A stretch of DNA of 64,000 nucleotides from Flectonema sp. DT1601 (Eukaryota > Euglenozoa > Diplonemea > Diplonemida > Diplonemidae). The stretch covers positions 124,001 through 188,000 of the forward strand of contig OZ025861.1 in NCBI GenBank assembly GCA_964019425.1, read 5' to 3'. Position 1 is the first letter of the stretch; each line of letters starts with the position of its first letter. Of the stretch, positions 9,204 to 20,240 are shown in pieces. Position numbers and translations under genes: made by a program. Below the pieces are notes generated by a model. It was not told the DNA's origin. It made no database searches and was given only the letters and a program-made list of their open reading frames with translations.

Positions 9204-12089
9204 CTATAAACCAGTAGTAATTTTATTTGGTGACGCTGCAGATGCTTCATCAGTTGCGTAGTAGGAAACGCATGATTCGTCGTCCTCAGATATTTCTAAC
9301 CAGCTTTCTTTAAGGGCTTCAGCAGCAGAAATCCTCGATTCAGGATGGTATTCCAACATGGTTAAGAGAAATGAAGCAGTTACCTCTGCAGCCTCTGGTG
9401 TGAAATTACAACAAACAACTATACGAGATGACAACGGAACGTGTTCTAAATTAACGTGACGGAAAATTCCATCTGAATTATAAAACAGATCAATGAAGCG
9501 ACCTGTTCCTGTGGTCATATCCTCCGGCATTTCTCCAAGTAATTCTCTGAATAAAGCAATGTGATAGACGTCACGATCAAAGTTTGTTTGATCTTTTGGA
9601 TCAAACAAGAATTCACCCGCTAATAATTCAAATACAACACAAGCCATACTCCACATGTCTGCTTTTCCAGTTATATCAGACCAGCCAATTATCACTTCGG
9701 GTGATCTGTATTCACGTGTTTGAAGAACACATACTGGATAAGATCTGTTGGTGTATCTAGCACCACCAAGATCTGATAATTTTATTGAAAATGATCTTTT
9801 AATCGATTCTTTTAAAGTTTCATTTGGTCGTCTTATCCACATTCCGTTTAAAGATGCGTCACTCAATTCAACATCAGAACTGATTATGTTACCTCCGCAT
9901 GCCATAGCCAGTATACGTAGAGTTTCTGAACTGTGTACTTGAAGTAGTACATTTTCTAACTTAAGATCAGTGTGAACGACACCCACTTCATCGTGTAAAA
10001 ATTGAAGTGCTTGCAGTATCTCGGTTGTTATGTGTTTAACAATGTTATGATTGACTCCTTTAAACTTTAAATTCGTAACCAACTTAAGCAAATTAGGTCC
10101 GCATAGCGTCATAGCTATCACAGTATGAGTTCCGTGGTGTCCAGAAATAGTAAAAGTATCAGTCATGTTTACCAACGGAACAGACAAGTTCGATTCCCTC
10201 TCAGAGATTTTTTTGTTAATATGCTCAAGAAGTTCAATTTCACTTTGGGCAGCACGGGAAACATCACACCAAGATTTTACAATTTTTAAAGCGTGAAATG
10301 ACGTTGATTCACTGTTAGTGTTGGTAGAAGCTAGCCAGACTGTGCTGAATTGACCCCAACCGAGTTTAGATTGAATCGTGTAGTTGTGTTTATCACTTTT
10401 GTACACATCCGATAGGAAGACTCTGTGATAACCACCTTCGCAATACTCGGTTTCGTCTTCTTCATCTGTGGCATTCCAGACGGTTTGCAGGTGCGCGTTT
10501 TCGTTATTTTCACTTGTCGTGGCGATCGATGCGAGATCTTTGTTTGGTGGGCTGTTACAAATCTTCAACTGCTTACCAGTAGGTAGCGATACAAGGCTCG
10601 ATACCGTTGGTATCCCAGCCAATAGACTCTTAGCTGTCTGACAATGCTCCAACACCATCGATGAGTTTTCCTTTGATATGCTTTGTGACAAGTCTACTAC
10701 CATATTACAGACTGGGATACCTTCTTTTTCAATACTTTTATGAATCTTCATCGGACTCTTTACCGGAGACGGTGATAAATTATCAAAATCATCATTGTCG
10801 TTTTCAGTTCGATTCTCACTCTTGCAGTTTTTTTCGCTGGAGGCAGTTTCAACGGTTGCATTACCGCTGTTGAAACTGTATATTGAATAGATGATGGCAA
10901 AGGTTATGCCAATCCAACCAAAGGCAATGAGTGTGAGCAGTTTATAAAGCTCATCGCTAGTAGAGTTGCTGCATTCCCATCCTGAGACACACAAACAACT
11001 CCAAAGTAACATCAAATTACAAGCAGTAGCAAAGGTATTTAATCTGGGAGGAGAGTAAATCCCCTTAAAAGGAATTTTACCAGAAGTCCCCACAATTGAG
11101 CTAAGCAGCAACACAATAATTGAAACAAACGCAAATGGAAGATAGATCTGGGGAGTAGAATTGAACAGCACTGCAATGAATAAAATAAGGAACCTGACAG
11201 CTCTATCAAGCGTGCTTGCCGGTGGTGTATTATGAAGGGAAACAATTGGATGAAATAAAAAAAAATAAAATGAAAAATAAGAAATGAAGATCAAAGCAAG
11301 ACAAACAAAAATTGTTTGACCCATCCCGACAGGTTGCCTACCACAAGCTGATAAAACAACGATAAGAAACGGGTTTCCAAGTACCGTCATAAGTGTAATG
11401 AGAAACACCTTCGTCATAGATGAACTCTGCAATACCAAAACTAAAACAGACTCATGTCGTGTCACTTTACGATCATTTGACGTTGGAAGCCATGATTCAG
11501 GCATTGTCAGACTTTCACCAGTTGTGAGTAACCTGATCAACATTGCACACATAAAAACCATGACTCCAATGCTATATAATATAATACCGTCACCATCATC
11601 ATGACTGACTGATAGATTACTTATCTTGTAGTCAACGCCAGTCCACAAAAATATTCTATGTAAGGTGCTATTTCCAATCATTAAAGCGGTCATTTGTATA
11701 ACCTCAATAACCATACTTACAATGCTACCAATCTGTTCTATCGACAGTGGTCGTATCGACTGCTCTGATACAGAAAAGTCAAACATCATTCTCTTCGATG
11801 CGATTAATAAACAACTAATCACAAAAATAGATGCAAAATAAACAGTAACAACACTCTTGTAAAAGTCGTGAGAATTAGGAACAGTCACGGCTGCTATAGA
11901 CAATGATATTGTGTAACAGAGTACTACTGCTCCGATACATTTTGCTTTTACCTTCGTTGTGGTTGACAATTTCAACACAGTACCCTCTTCGCTCTTATCT
12001 ATGCCTAGTCTGGAGTATAGTATAATAGACCGGTACGGTAGTGTCGCTAGTTGAAAAAGTGCTTGTGCGATTTCGGAAGCAACTTTCAT
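9204..12089 (-). CDS. Multispanning membrane protein kinase, SRPK family
   Basis: The product is 961 aa. Residues about 30-415 contain roughly ten hydrophobic segments, followed by a polar Ser/Asn-rich linker (about 415-545) and a C-terminal kinase domain. The kinase opens with YCEGGYHRV and KLGWGQFSTVW, a hallmark of SR-protein kinases. It has an ALKIVKS lysine near 600, HTDLKLEN near 704 in place of HRD as in SRPKs, and DLGGARY near 773 in place of DFG, then TREYRSPEVIIG. Catalytic Lys, Asp and Asp are present, so it should be active. SRPKs phosphorylate Arg/Ser repeats of splicing factors and are normally soluble; membrane anchoring is the odd feature. The frame is continuous from the last transmembrane segment into the kinase. 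Upstream in-frame codons are poly-Lys read from an A-tract touching the ATG, so the start at 12089 was chosen. Confidence 0.85.
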   Translation of the reverse strand: MKVASEIAQALFQLATLPYRSIILYSRLGIDKSEEGTVLKLSTTTKVKAKCIGAVVLCYTISLSIAAVTVPNSHDFYKSVVTVYFASIFVISCLLIASKRMMFDFSVSEQSIRPLSIEQIGSIVSMVIEVIQMTALMIGNSTLHRIFLWTGVDYKISNLSVSHDDGDGIILYSIGVMVFMCAMLIRLLTTGESLTMPESWLPTSNDRKVTRHESVLVLVLQSSSMTKVFLITLMTVLGNPFLIVVLSACGRQPVGMGQTIFVCLALIFISYFSFYFFLFHPIVSLHNTPPASTLDRAVRFLILFIAVLFNSTPQIYLPFAFVSIIVLLLSSIVGTSGKIPFKGIYSPPRLNTFATACNLMLLWSCLCVSGWECSNSTSDELYKLLTLIAFGWIGITFAIIYSIYSFNSGNATVETASSEKNCKSENRTENDNDDFDNLSPSPVKSPMKIHKSIEKEGIPVCNMVVDLSQSISKENSSMVLEHCQTAKSLLAGIPTVSSLVSLPTGKQLKICNSPPNKDLASIATTSENNENAHLQTVWNATDEEDETEYCEGGYHRVFLSDVYKSDKHNYTIQSKLGWGQFSTVWLASTNTNSESTSFHALKIVKSWCDVSRAAQSEIELLEHINKKISERESNLSVPLVNMTDTFTISGHHGTHTVIAMTLCGPNLLKLVTNLKFKGVNHNIVKHITTEILQALQFLHDEVGVVHTDLKLENVLLQVHSSETLRILAMACGGNIISSDVELSDASLNGMWIRRPNETLKESIKRSFSIKLSDLGGARYTNRSYPVCVLQTREYRSPEVIIGWSDITGKADMWSMACVVFELLAGEFLFDPKDQTNFDRDVYHIALFRELLGEMPEDMTTGTGRFIDLFYNSDGIFRHVNLEHVPLSSRIVVCCNFTPEAAEVTASFLLTMLEYHPESRISAAEALKESWLEISEDDESCVSYYATDEASAASPNKITTGL

Positions 12090-12368
12090 TTTTTTTTTTT
12101 TTTTTTTTTTTTTTAAGTCGAGTTCACATTTCGAAAAACAAAAACAAAAAAACAAAAAGAAATGCGATGCAAGTAACCAGTCTGTCTAAGGAGAATTAGT
12201 TTAACTTTGATACAGGTAATTAAATTTTATTTGTTCCACAGGCGGATGATCTATGTGCTGCTACGACTACCACCCATACTGCTCCATTCTGTTGATGAAG
12301 TAAATTAAAAAACTGCTTAACATCAAAATAAAAAGGTCACCGTTTAACACCAAATATTAAAGTAACCA

Positions 12369-14462
12369 TTACCCGCTCATTATAATAATAAAAACAGACA
12401 TTGCGATCATCGAAATACAACCAGTGACAGAATGCAAACTGTGAGCTTTATCAGACAACACCAACAACAACGTTACGAAGGTGGCTAACATGTGTCGTAG
12501 AGATGACGGAGGAATAGCTGGGATAATTTGTTCAAGAGAAATATCCCGATACTCTCTGAAGTATAGAACATATGGAAAGAATGAGATTGCCAAACACAAC
12601 GCAGTAATGTTAGCACTCTGAAACCCAACAGTAACTAACGCAACGCACATCAATAATACGATCCATCTGGTATCGTGGTCTGGAGATTTTCGAATTCTTG
12701 ATTCGGGAAGTTCCCTAACAGAAGATCTACTGTACATAAAATTTTTCCCCAACTTCTTTCTCCTCCACCAATCAGATCCCACAGTGAAAGCATTTTCCTT
12801 ATCAGAGAAATTGTATTTATAATATTGAGCTTTGAATAATACAGGTTTTCCACCATCGGGACAGATCTTGTCGTAGGGAACATCGAAAAGACTGACTGTG
12901 TCGGTGTCGCATTGCATTAGTTTCTGAATTGCGTTTTCTAAAAAAGCAGGAACACCCGTTGGAACCCTGCCTTCCAACGAGGCAGTTGTATAGATCCAAG
13001 TTTCCCAATCAAGTCTATAGTGGTACGGAGTGTGCATTGGAGGTCTCTTATTAAGTCTTCCAGGAATTGAATAAAAATCGAGAGTTGAAAAGTTTTTTTC
13101 ATCATGAGAATATTTAATTTCGATATTCACTCTTTCTTGATTTATAAAACCGAAGACCCCGTGAGCGTTTACAAAAAAATAATCATCGTAGAAGTGAAGC
13201 CACGGCCTGGATCCAAACAATTCTTTTAAAGGTGCCCCACTTTTGCTAATACAGAAAACAACAACCAAAATGTGAAGACAATTTCTAAAGACCTGATAAA
13301 AAGAACCAATCTTGTTATAAATAAACGACGAGTTATCCACTACCAGTATTGATTTTAGATTCTTCCTTCTTAAACAAACCGCTTTAACTTCTTCACGAGA
13401 TCCAGACGGGAAAAATTTCCACCAAAACATATCATCAAAGACAGCAAGAACTGGTACGATTCCAATAAAATTTATCCATGCATAGTTCCCAGTTGAAATT
13501 ATTAATAGTTGCAATGCGACTTCAAGAACTCCAGCGGATATGCGAACCATCCTTGACGGAAATAACAAAAGAAATGGAAGAACCAATTGCTCAACAAACA
13601 CAATAGAAACTTCAAATTTATGAATAATTTCTGGTGCATGATGAGCGTACCATGCGAGCGGAGATGGAAGCGGTTGAGTGAAATAATGAGTTGCTGTACA
13701 AGTGAGTTGCTTCCAACACGGGCTGGAGGAGTTTCCCATTTTTGACATTCCAGCACCGATCATGAGTCTAAAAGCACACCATCTAAATAAAAATATTATC
13801 AACTCCGAAGGAGGAGTCCACCTCGGATACAAATTTCTGGAAGCGACCGGATGCAAAAATATAACAAGAAACCCAACCTCTGCGGTTAACCATTCCCATC
13901 CGTAGTTCATGACGTTCGCACCGCTATTAACAATTGTTATATGCATTAACCACAGTGATAAAGGTGTTAAAAAAGTACAAAAATCAGCCGTCAGCATATG
14001 AACAGCTAAAGCAACACCCACATAGCACACTATCTCCATAGACCAGTCACCAGTAGGGATTCCAATGTAGTTTAGAAAATCAAGTGCAGGAACAGGTCTT
14101 GCTGATGTCTTAGATGGCATTACACCAATAGAGCTGTACAGAGCTCGGTATTGAAGAGCTTCGGTAAGAAAAGCTGCTAAGTAACACAATGCCATGGATC
14201 TAACTATCACTACTCTTGTTAGGTGGTAGCTTGCTTTCTTTCTTGATTTCTGATGAGGAACAACCAAAGCAACAACAGTCATTAGAGCTGTTACCACTGG
14301 AGCAACACTAAGTATGGTGTCTGTGTCCATGTTCTGAACTTCTTTCCATGAATGAGGAATCTTACACTTTCGAATAGCTCTCGCGCTGAGTGACAGCAAG
14401 TCAGAAGTATCAGCATGAAGGCTTGACAGAACACTACTGACCCAGGTCATTATCAAATCCAT
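12369..14462 (-). CDS. Lipase maturation factor family protein
   Basis: The product is 697 aa with about ten hydrophobic segments. The central block FRLMIGAGMSKMG, then a W and Cys-bearing stretch, THYFTQPLPSPLAWYAHH, and ISTGNYAWINF match the signature of the lipase maturation factor family (LMF1/LMF2). In animals this family sits in the ER membrane and helps fold homodimeric lipases; the family is also found in protists, where clients are unknown. Length matches LMF2 (about 700 aa). The C-terminal two hydrophobic segments lie beyond the conserved domain. It is a single-exon gene between SRPK and UPF0598. Assignment to LMF1 or LMF2 is not possible by eye. Confidence 0.88.
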   Translation of the reverse strand: MDLIMTWVSSVLSSLHADTSDLLSLSARAIRKCKIPHSWKEVQNMDTDTILSVAPVVTALMTVVALVVPHQKSRKKASYHLTRVVIVRSMALCYLAAFLTEALQYRALYSSIGVMPSKTSARPVPALDFLNYIGIPTGDWSMEIVCYVGVALAVHMLTADFCTFLTPLSLWLMHITIVNSGANVMNYGWEWLTAEVGFLVIFLHPVASRNLYPRWTPPSELIIFLFRWCAFRLMIGAGMSKMGNSSSPCWKQLTCTATHYFTQPLPSPLAWYAHHAPEIIHKFEVSIVFVEQLVLPFLLLFPSRMVRISAGVLEVALQLLIISTGNYAWINFIGIVPVLAVFDDMFWWKFFPSGSREEVKAVCLRRKNLKSILVVDNSSFIYNKIGSFYQVFRNCLHILVVVFCISKSGAPLKELFGSRPWLHFYDDYFFVNAHGVFGFINQERVNIEIKYSHDEKNFSTLDFYSIPGRLNKRPPMHTPYHYRLDWETWIYTTASLEGRVPTGVPAFLENAIQKLMQCDTDTVSLFDVPYDKICPDGGKPVLFKAQYYKYNFSDKENAFTVGSDWWRRKKLGKNFMYSRSSVRELPESRIRKSPDHDTRWIVLLMCVALVTVGFQSANITALCLAISFFPYVLYFREYRDISLEQIIPAIPPSSLRHMLATFVTLLLVLSDKAHSLHSVTGCISMIAMSVFIIIMSG

Positions 14463-14569
14463 TATTGTATCCTGCTCGAAATAATAAATAAAAAAACTGT
14501 TTTTTTACATAAAAAGACCTCTACCCTTTCTAACACACAATACTCTTTAACAAATTCAACAGCAGGTTA

Positions 14570-15136
14570 TCAAAGTTTTAAATTCGGATTTGACGCTACT
14601 TTTATTAAAGGATATTCATTTCCTTTCCATTTCAATGCTGGAGTAACATGGTTGGGTACATCCCATATATCATCGAGACCAAGTCGAAGAGCGCAATGAC
14701 AAGATAGTAGTCCTCTTTCACCAATTGGAGAAGGATGATAAAGCCTTCCATCCTCACTTATTAAGAGATTATCTGGCTGGAACGGAACTGTTAGCTTTGC
14801 TGTATTTTCAGCTCCATACCACAACTGGTCAACACCAGATACTTCCTTCAATCCATGAAATACAATAGGCGTGTCAGATGGCCATAAGTAGTTTAACTCG
14901 CCTCTGCATTTCGATACCCATTTATATTTTGTGTTCTTCTTTGTTTCATTCTCTTTTAACATTGTGAAAAAGAAATCTAAAAATTTATCATTTCTCAGAT
15001 GGGCTGGACCAACAGGAACTTTTCCATTCTCAAAAGCATCCTTACTAATTAAGTGGTGTAGGTGTCCATGATCATTTAAATAAAAAAAATATTCTCTGGG
15101 AGCCTTGTTGCGAAGTAACGATCTGGATCTAAACAT
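14570..15136 (-). CDS. UPF0598 (C8orf82-like) protein
   Basis: This 188-aa protein has the recognisable UPF0598 order: YFFYLNDHGHLHHL near residue 17, FLDFFFTMLKEN, SKCRGELNYLWPSDTPIVFHGL, LTVPFQPDNLLISEDGRLYHP, and a final LKWKGNEYPL. The human member C8orf82 is mitochondrial and of unknown biochemistry. The short Arg-rich N-terminus (MFRSRSLLRNKAPREY) could be a mitochondrial presequence, which is an inference. Length is normal, so no missing exon is needed. A TTTTTACAG acceptor lies 53 nt upstream of the ATG, at 15190. Confidence 0.88.
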   Translation of the reverse strand: MFRSRSLLRNKAPREYFFYLNDHGHLHHLISKDAFENGKVPVGPAHLRNDKFLDFFFTMLKENETKKNTKYKWVSKCRGELNYLWPSDTPIVFHGLKEVSGVDQLWYGAENTAKLTVPFQPDNLLISEDGRLYHPSPIGERGLLSCHCALRLGLDDIWDVPNHVTPALKWKGNEYPLIKVASNPNLKL

Positions 15137-15373
15137 GTTAAGGCTTTTTTTTGTTAGAAGTCGTCACACATTCCACTTCTGGATCACGGCTGTAAAAATG
15201 AAATAAGTAAATTACAACACTCAAACGTATCATCGAGAAGACACTTTGGTTTAAAAGATGCACAGGGGGGTAGCTCTCACCATGAGGTCGTTCCTTGGCA
15301 TTGTAATTTAAGAGTCGATTACTTCATAAGAGAAGAATCAGTTTTGTGTAGCGTATTGATGAAGAGAGTTTTA

Positions 15374-15820
15374 CTATAAGTCGGATTCATCATCTTCGAG
15401 CAAGTCTTGCATTTCCTCAGTGAATTCCTTTACATGAGCTTGAAGGTATAATAACATAGTATAGGCACAACCGTTATTTAACGGCGATAGGGTTCTTCGT
15501 ACCGGCCAAAGATCAAACACGTCACGTTTCATGTCGTAGAGTGCAAGTTTGTATGATTGTTCGTCAGCTTCTTTTCCTTCAGCATCTCCTTTATAAAATG
15601 CTAATTTTTCTGTAATTGTATGAGCAACTTTTCTACCAACCTGTTCCAAGTCTGCTTCAAGCAATTTACTTCCAGGGTGTTTGCCGTATCCAAATTCAAT
15701 TCCTTTTTTTGCGACGTCAACCATCTGTTTTGCTAACAATCTAGCATAGTTAAGGTCATCTGTTGGCTCGCTGTAAACTACAGCAATCAGAATGAGTAGC
15801 GTTGCGATAATAAGCTTCAT
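15374..15820 (-). CDS. Small secreted protein of unknown function
   Basis: The product is 148 aa with a clear signal peptide (MKLIIATLLILIAVVYS, residues 1-17). The mature part is predicted helical and charged, with an acidic end (LLEDDESDL) and a single Cys. No known domain is recognised. It is a single-exon frame, and its codon use and base composition resemble the neighbours. Secretion or endomembrane residence is the only supportable statement. Confidence 0.7.
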   Translation of the reverse strand: MKLIIATLLILIAVVYSEPTDDLNYARLLAKQMVDVAKKGIEFGYGKHPGSKLLEADLEQVGRKVAHTITEKLAFYKGDAEGKEADEQSYKLALYDMKRDVFDLWPVRRTLSPLNNGCAYTMLLYLQAHVKEFTEEMQDLLEDDESDL

Positions 15821-16122
15821 ATTAGCTTCTAGTTAAGTTAATCTATTTATAAAAGAATAATAAGCTAATGTAAACGTTACATAAACAAAAAAAAAAAAAA
15901 GTAAACATAAAATCAACCAGTTGGGGATATCTACCACAGGATTTTCAATACAAGGCTAATGGCACACGAGATCGTATTAATTTAAATTGGATGAAAATAC
16001 TACTTTTTTAAAAAAAAAAAGGAGCTGAAAGGTTAGAATTGCCCCCTTGTCGAGTGCTGACAACTGTTGTCATATTTTTCTCTCTTTTTTTTGCCTCAAA
16101 TCAAAATGTAAAAAGACGTATA
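15821..16122. other. Short spacer
   Basis: AT-rich spacer with A runs near 15886-15900 and 16008-16020. No coding frame or RNA gene is seen. Confidence 0.6.
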
Positions 16123-16630
16123 TTATCCAGCAGTGTTATCAGGGTTAAATTTACAATTCTTCTCATCGTGATCGGTAGTTCCACAAAGAAAGCATCCAAC
16201 TCCAGTGAGAGACGCACCAGCATCAACAGCGGATTTTGCATCAGAAACAATACCACTGTCTCCCTTTTTCTCTTTTGGTTTAATACTGATATCATCTTCG
16301 ATAAGGTAGTGTAGTCCTGGAACTCCATAAAAAAGTATATCTTCGAAAAGAGTGATCTTCGCTGTCGGTTCGAGGTCCTCGACGTCTACCGCAAATCGAT
16401 CTTTTCTTAAGAACGCGATGATTGGACCGAAAAATTGAGGATCTCTATCGAGTTTAACAACCATCGGTATGTCAATTCCCATCGTGTTGAAGTAATCCAT
16501 TCTGTTGATTAGTGTTGTTGATTTGATATATCAAAACTAATGAAATGAAGACAATCACATACTTGCAAAGTAATTCTCTCTTCGCTTGGAATCTCCTGTG
16601 ACCAATCTCAATCATTACCACGGTATCCAT
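16123..16630 (-). CDS. BTB/T1-like protein with CCHC zinc knuckle, two exons
   Basis: Two exons join in phase: 16630-16563 and 16501-16123, with a 61-bp GTATGT...CAACAG intron (16562-16502) splitting a Lys codon. The 148-aa product begins MDTVVMIEIGHRRFQ and continues into LDRDPQFFGPIIAFLRKD and FYGVPGL, the pattern of the potassium-channel tetramerisation type of BTB domain found in KCTD proteins (residues about 4-88). A zinc knuckle C-x2-C-x4-H-x4-C (C126, C129, H134, C139) sits near the C-terminus. BTB domains oligomerise and often act as Cullin-3 adaptors; zinc knuckles bind nucleic acid or ubiquitin. The function here is not known. Splitting of the BTB domain across exons, restoring an otherwise truncated fold, is the main evidence for the intron. 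Confidence 0.75.
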
Positions 16631-16843
16631 TTTATTTTATATATTTCTGAGGGGCTGTCGACATATAATTAACTGTTGGTCTTCACACACATATGACAGC
16701 ATAACAAAACAATTACGTGTACTTAAAAAAAAGTTTTTTTTTAAAAATGTGTAATGCGAGCGGAGAGGTGTAAGCTCTATCAATAATCGTAATCAAACAG
16801 AATAAATGACATGAAAAAAAAAAAAAAAAAGAAGGCAACGGTC

Positions 16844-18106
16844 TCACTGTGATTTCTTGTCTTCATCATTTGTGTTTTCTTGTTCATCATCTTGTTCTTC
16901 TGGCATGCGTAGACTGCGACCTTTCCAAGTCCATCCTATTCCAGTGAGTCCCTTAAACATTGAATAGAAAGCAATTGTTACCAAAGCGATTGCCCCAACA
17001 GGATGACTCCACCACAACGACGATGAAATTCGTCCATCTGCTTCGAGTTGTTTTCTTATTTTATGTTGTTTGTACGTAGCGTATAAGAAAGAACATCCTG
17101 GTACTAGACAGTAAGCAGGAGTAGAACCCATTGCTAAGGTAATAGCATAGTATAACGACATTATAGGAGTTCCGAAAGCAATAATATTCAAAAACGACAC
17201 GGCAACAACAGATAAGGCGCTTTGATCAAAAGCGATGAAAATATTCTTTGAGTATCCCTCAATGAGTTCTGAGGTAGTGTTGTACATTTGAATTTCCGCA
17301 ACGTCAGTAAAATCAAAATAACGAACCGTTCCCTTTGCCGCACACTTCGTGTAGTATGCTATCATGACATCTTCAACAACATTATCCCTGACACCTTTAA
17401 CACTGTGACCTTTCATTGCAAAGTATGACGACGATTTAAATATCATTATGTGACCTGCTGCTGATGCGACTTCCTGTTCGTCATCGTTGCAAATTCTATG
17501 GTCATTGTTTAATACTAAGTTCATTATTATTAGTGGTTGAATTAATTTTTCTGCTGCGCATTTACATGAAAAAGCGACATCGCCCGATAATAAATCAGTG
17601 TCTTCTTCTATTGCACAGCTGATGGCTTTGGAAAGTCCATTTGGTTTTAACTTGACATCGGCGTCTAAGAAAACAATATACTCACCGGAAGCATGTTGTG
17701 CAGCTTGCCATACTGCCCAGCATTTTCCTAGCCATACTTGGTTGGTTGGTCTGTTTCCTGCTGATATGATTTTAACACATTCACCTCTAGGGTGCCGTTT
17801 CTTTAATTGTTCGGCGACGTTGACAGTATCATCACTGGACATGTCGTCAGATACGATTACTTCTAAATTAGAAATGTCATCGCAGTTATCCAACACACTA
17901 CCAACACACGCTTCAATATTGTCTTCTTCATTATAAGCAGGGACGATAACTGTGACTTTTACGTCGTTCTTCATTGCTGGAGCCTTTCGGATTCGGATTC
18001 CTGTTTCTTTCCAAAATTCACGTCTTTTCCCATAGATAGTGTCATACCCAAACCACGATGCGCATCCAACAAAACTTGAAGCGATTGCAGCTATTGGGAA
18101 TGGCAT
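16844..18106 (-). CDS. Membrane-bound family 2 glycosyltransferase
   Basis: The product is 420 aa, taken from the ATG at 18106; the frame stays open further upstream only by way of a TTG codon. An N-terminal hydrophobic anchor is followed by a GT-A domain: VIVPAYNEEDNIEACV, VSDDMSSDDT, the nucleotide-sugar/metal motif LDADVKL, and GKCWAVWQAA. Three hydrophobic segments follow, then GWTWKGR and an acidic tail. This layout resembles bacterial-type GT2 enzymes that glycosylate lipids such as carotenoids or hopanoids; the substrate cannot be told. The active site should face the cytosol. An acceptor (CGAAACAG) preceded by a CTTCTACTCACTC tract lies just upstream of the start. Confidence is high for the fold and low for the substrate. 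Confidence 0.85.
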   Translation of the reverse strand: MPFPIAAIASSFVGCASWFGYDTIYGKRREFWKETGIRIRKAPAMKNDVKVTVIVPAYNEEDNIEACVGSVLDNCDDISNLEVIVSDDMSSDDTVNVAEQLKKRHPRGECVKIISAGNRPTNQVWLGKCWAVWQAAQHASGEYIVFLDADVKLKPNGLSKAISCAIEEDTDLLSGDVAFSCKCAAEKLIQPLIIMNLVLNNDHRICNDDEQEVASAAGHIMIFKSSSYFAMKGHSVKGVRDNVVEDVMIAYYTKCAAKGTVRYFDFTDVAEIQMYNTTSELIEGYSKNIFIAFDQSALSVVAVSFLNIIAFGTPIMSLYYAITLAMGSTPAYCLVPGCSFLYATYKQHKIRKQLEADGRISSSLWWSHPVGAIALVTIAFYSMFKGLTGIGWTWKGRSLRMPEEQDDEQENTNDEDKKSQ

Positions 18107-18555
18107 TATTGTGTAGCTGTTTCGAGTGAGTAGAAGAAAGGATTTCAAGAAAACGGAAAATCTGAATGAAGACTCTTGGTCCAACAGGGAACATTAACAC
18201 AACGAAAAAATAAAACGACGCTCAGCACACGTAAAGGTTATGTTCGCACACATCGCGGTGCAAAACATTTTCGGAAAAAAACAAAATAAAAAGGTTAACT
18301 TTTTTTTTGTGTTTTGGAAGTAAAACACAGAGAGAGGAAGTTCTGTTCTGAATCTTAGTGACAAGTTATTCAGGACAGCGCGAGCGGGATAATGGAATTG
18401 TGGGAAATGGAAATCGTTCGCACCAGACACAGTCGTTGTCTGATGGATCGTAATAATGGAACATTTTTAGTTTTTTTTTTAATACATTTTTTTTTTTGTT
18501 ATTCTTTTAAATGAAGAAACTACCACGTCAGTCAAATCAGAGAGTGAAATTACAT
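18107..18555. other. Spacer between GT2 and cathepsin genes
   Basis: The stretch includes the GT2 5' leader and the cathepsin 3' region. T runs lie near 18300-18308, 18471-18480 and 18488-18497. No coding frame is supported. Confidence 0.6.

Positions 18556-20240
<1,685 letters not shown>

Noticed and set aside
15241-15310. Possible upstream exon MPRNDLM for the UPF0598 gene
   Set aside because: Joining it to the acceptor at 15190 gives an immediate stop, and the downstream frame is already full length for the family.
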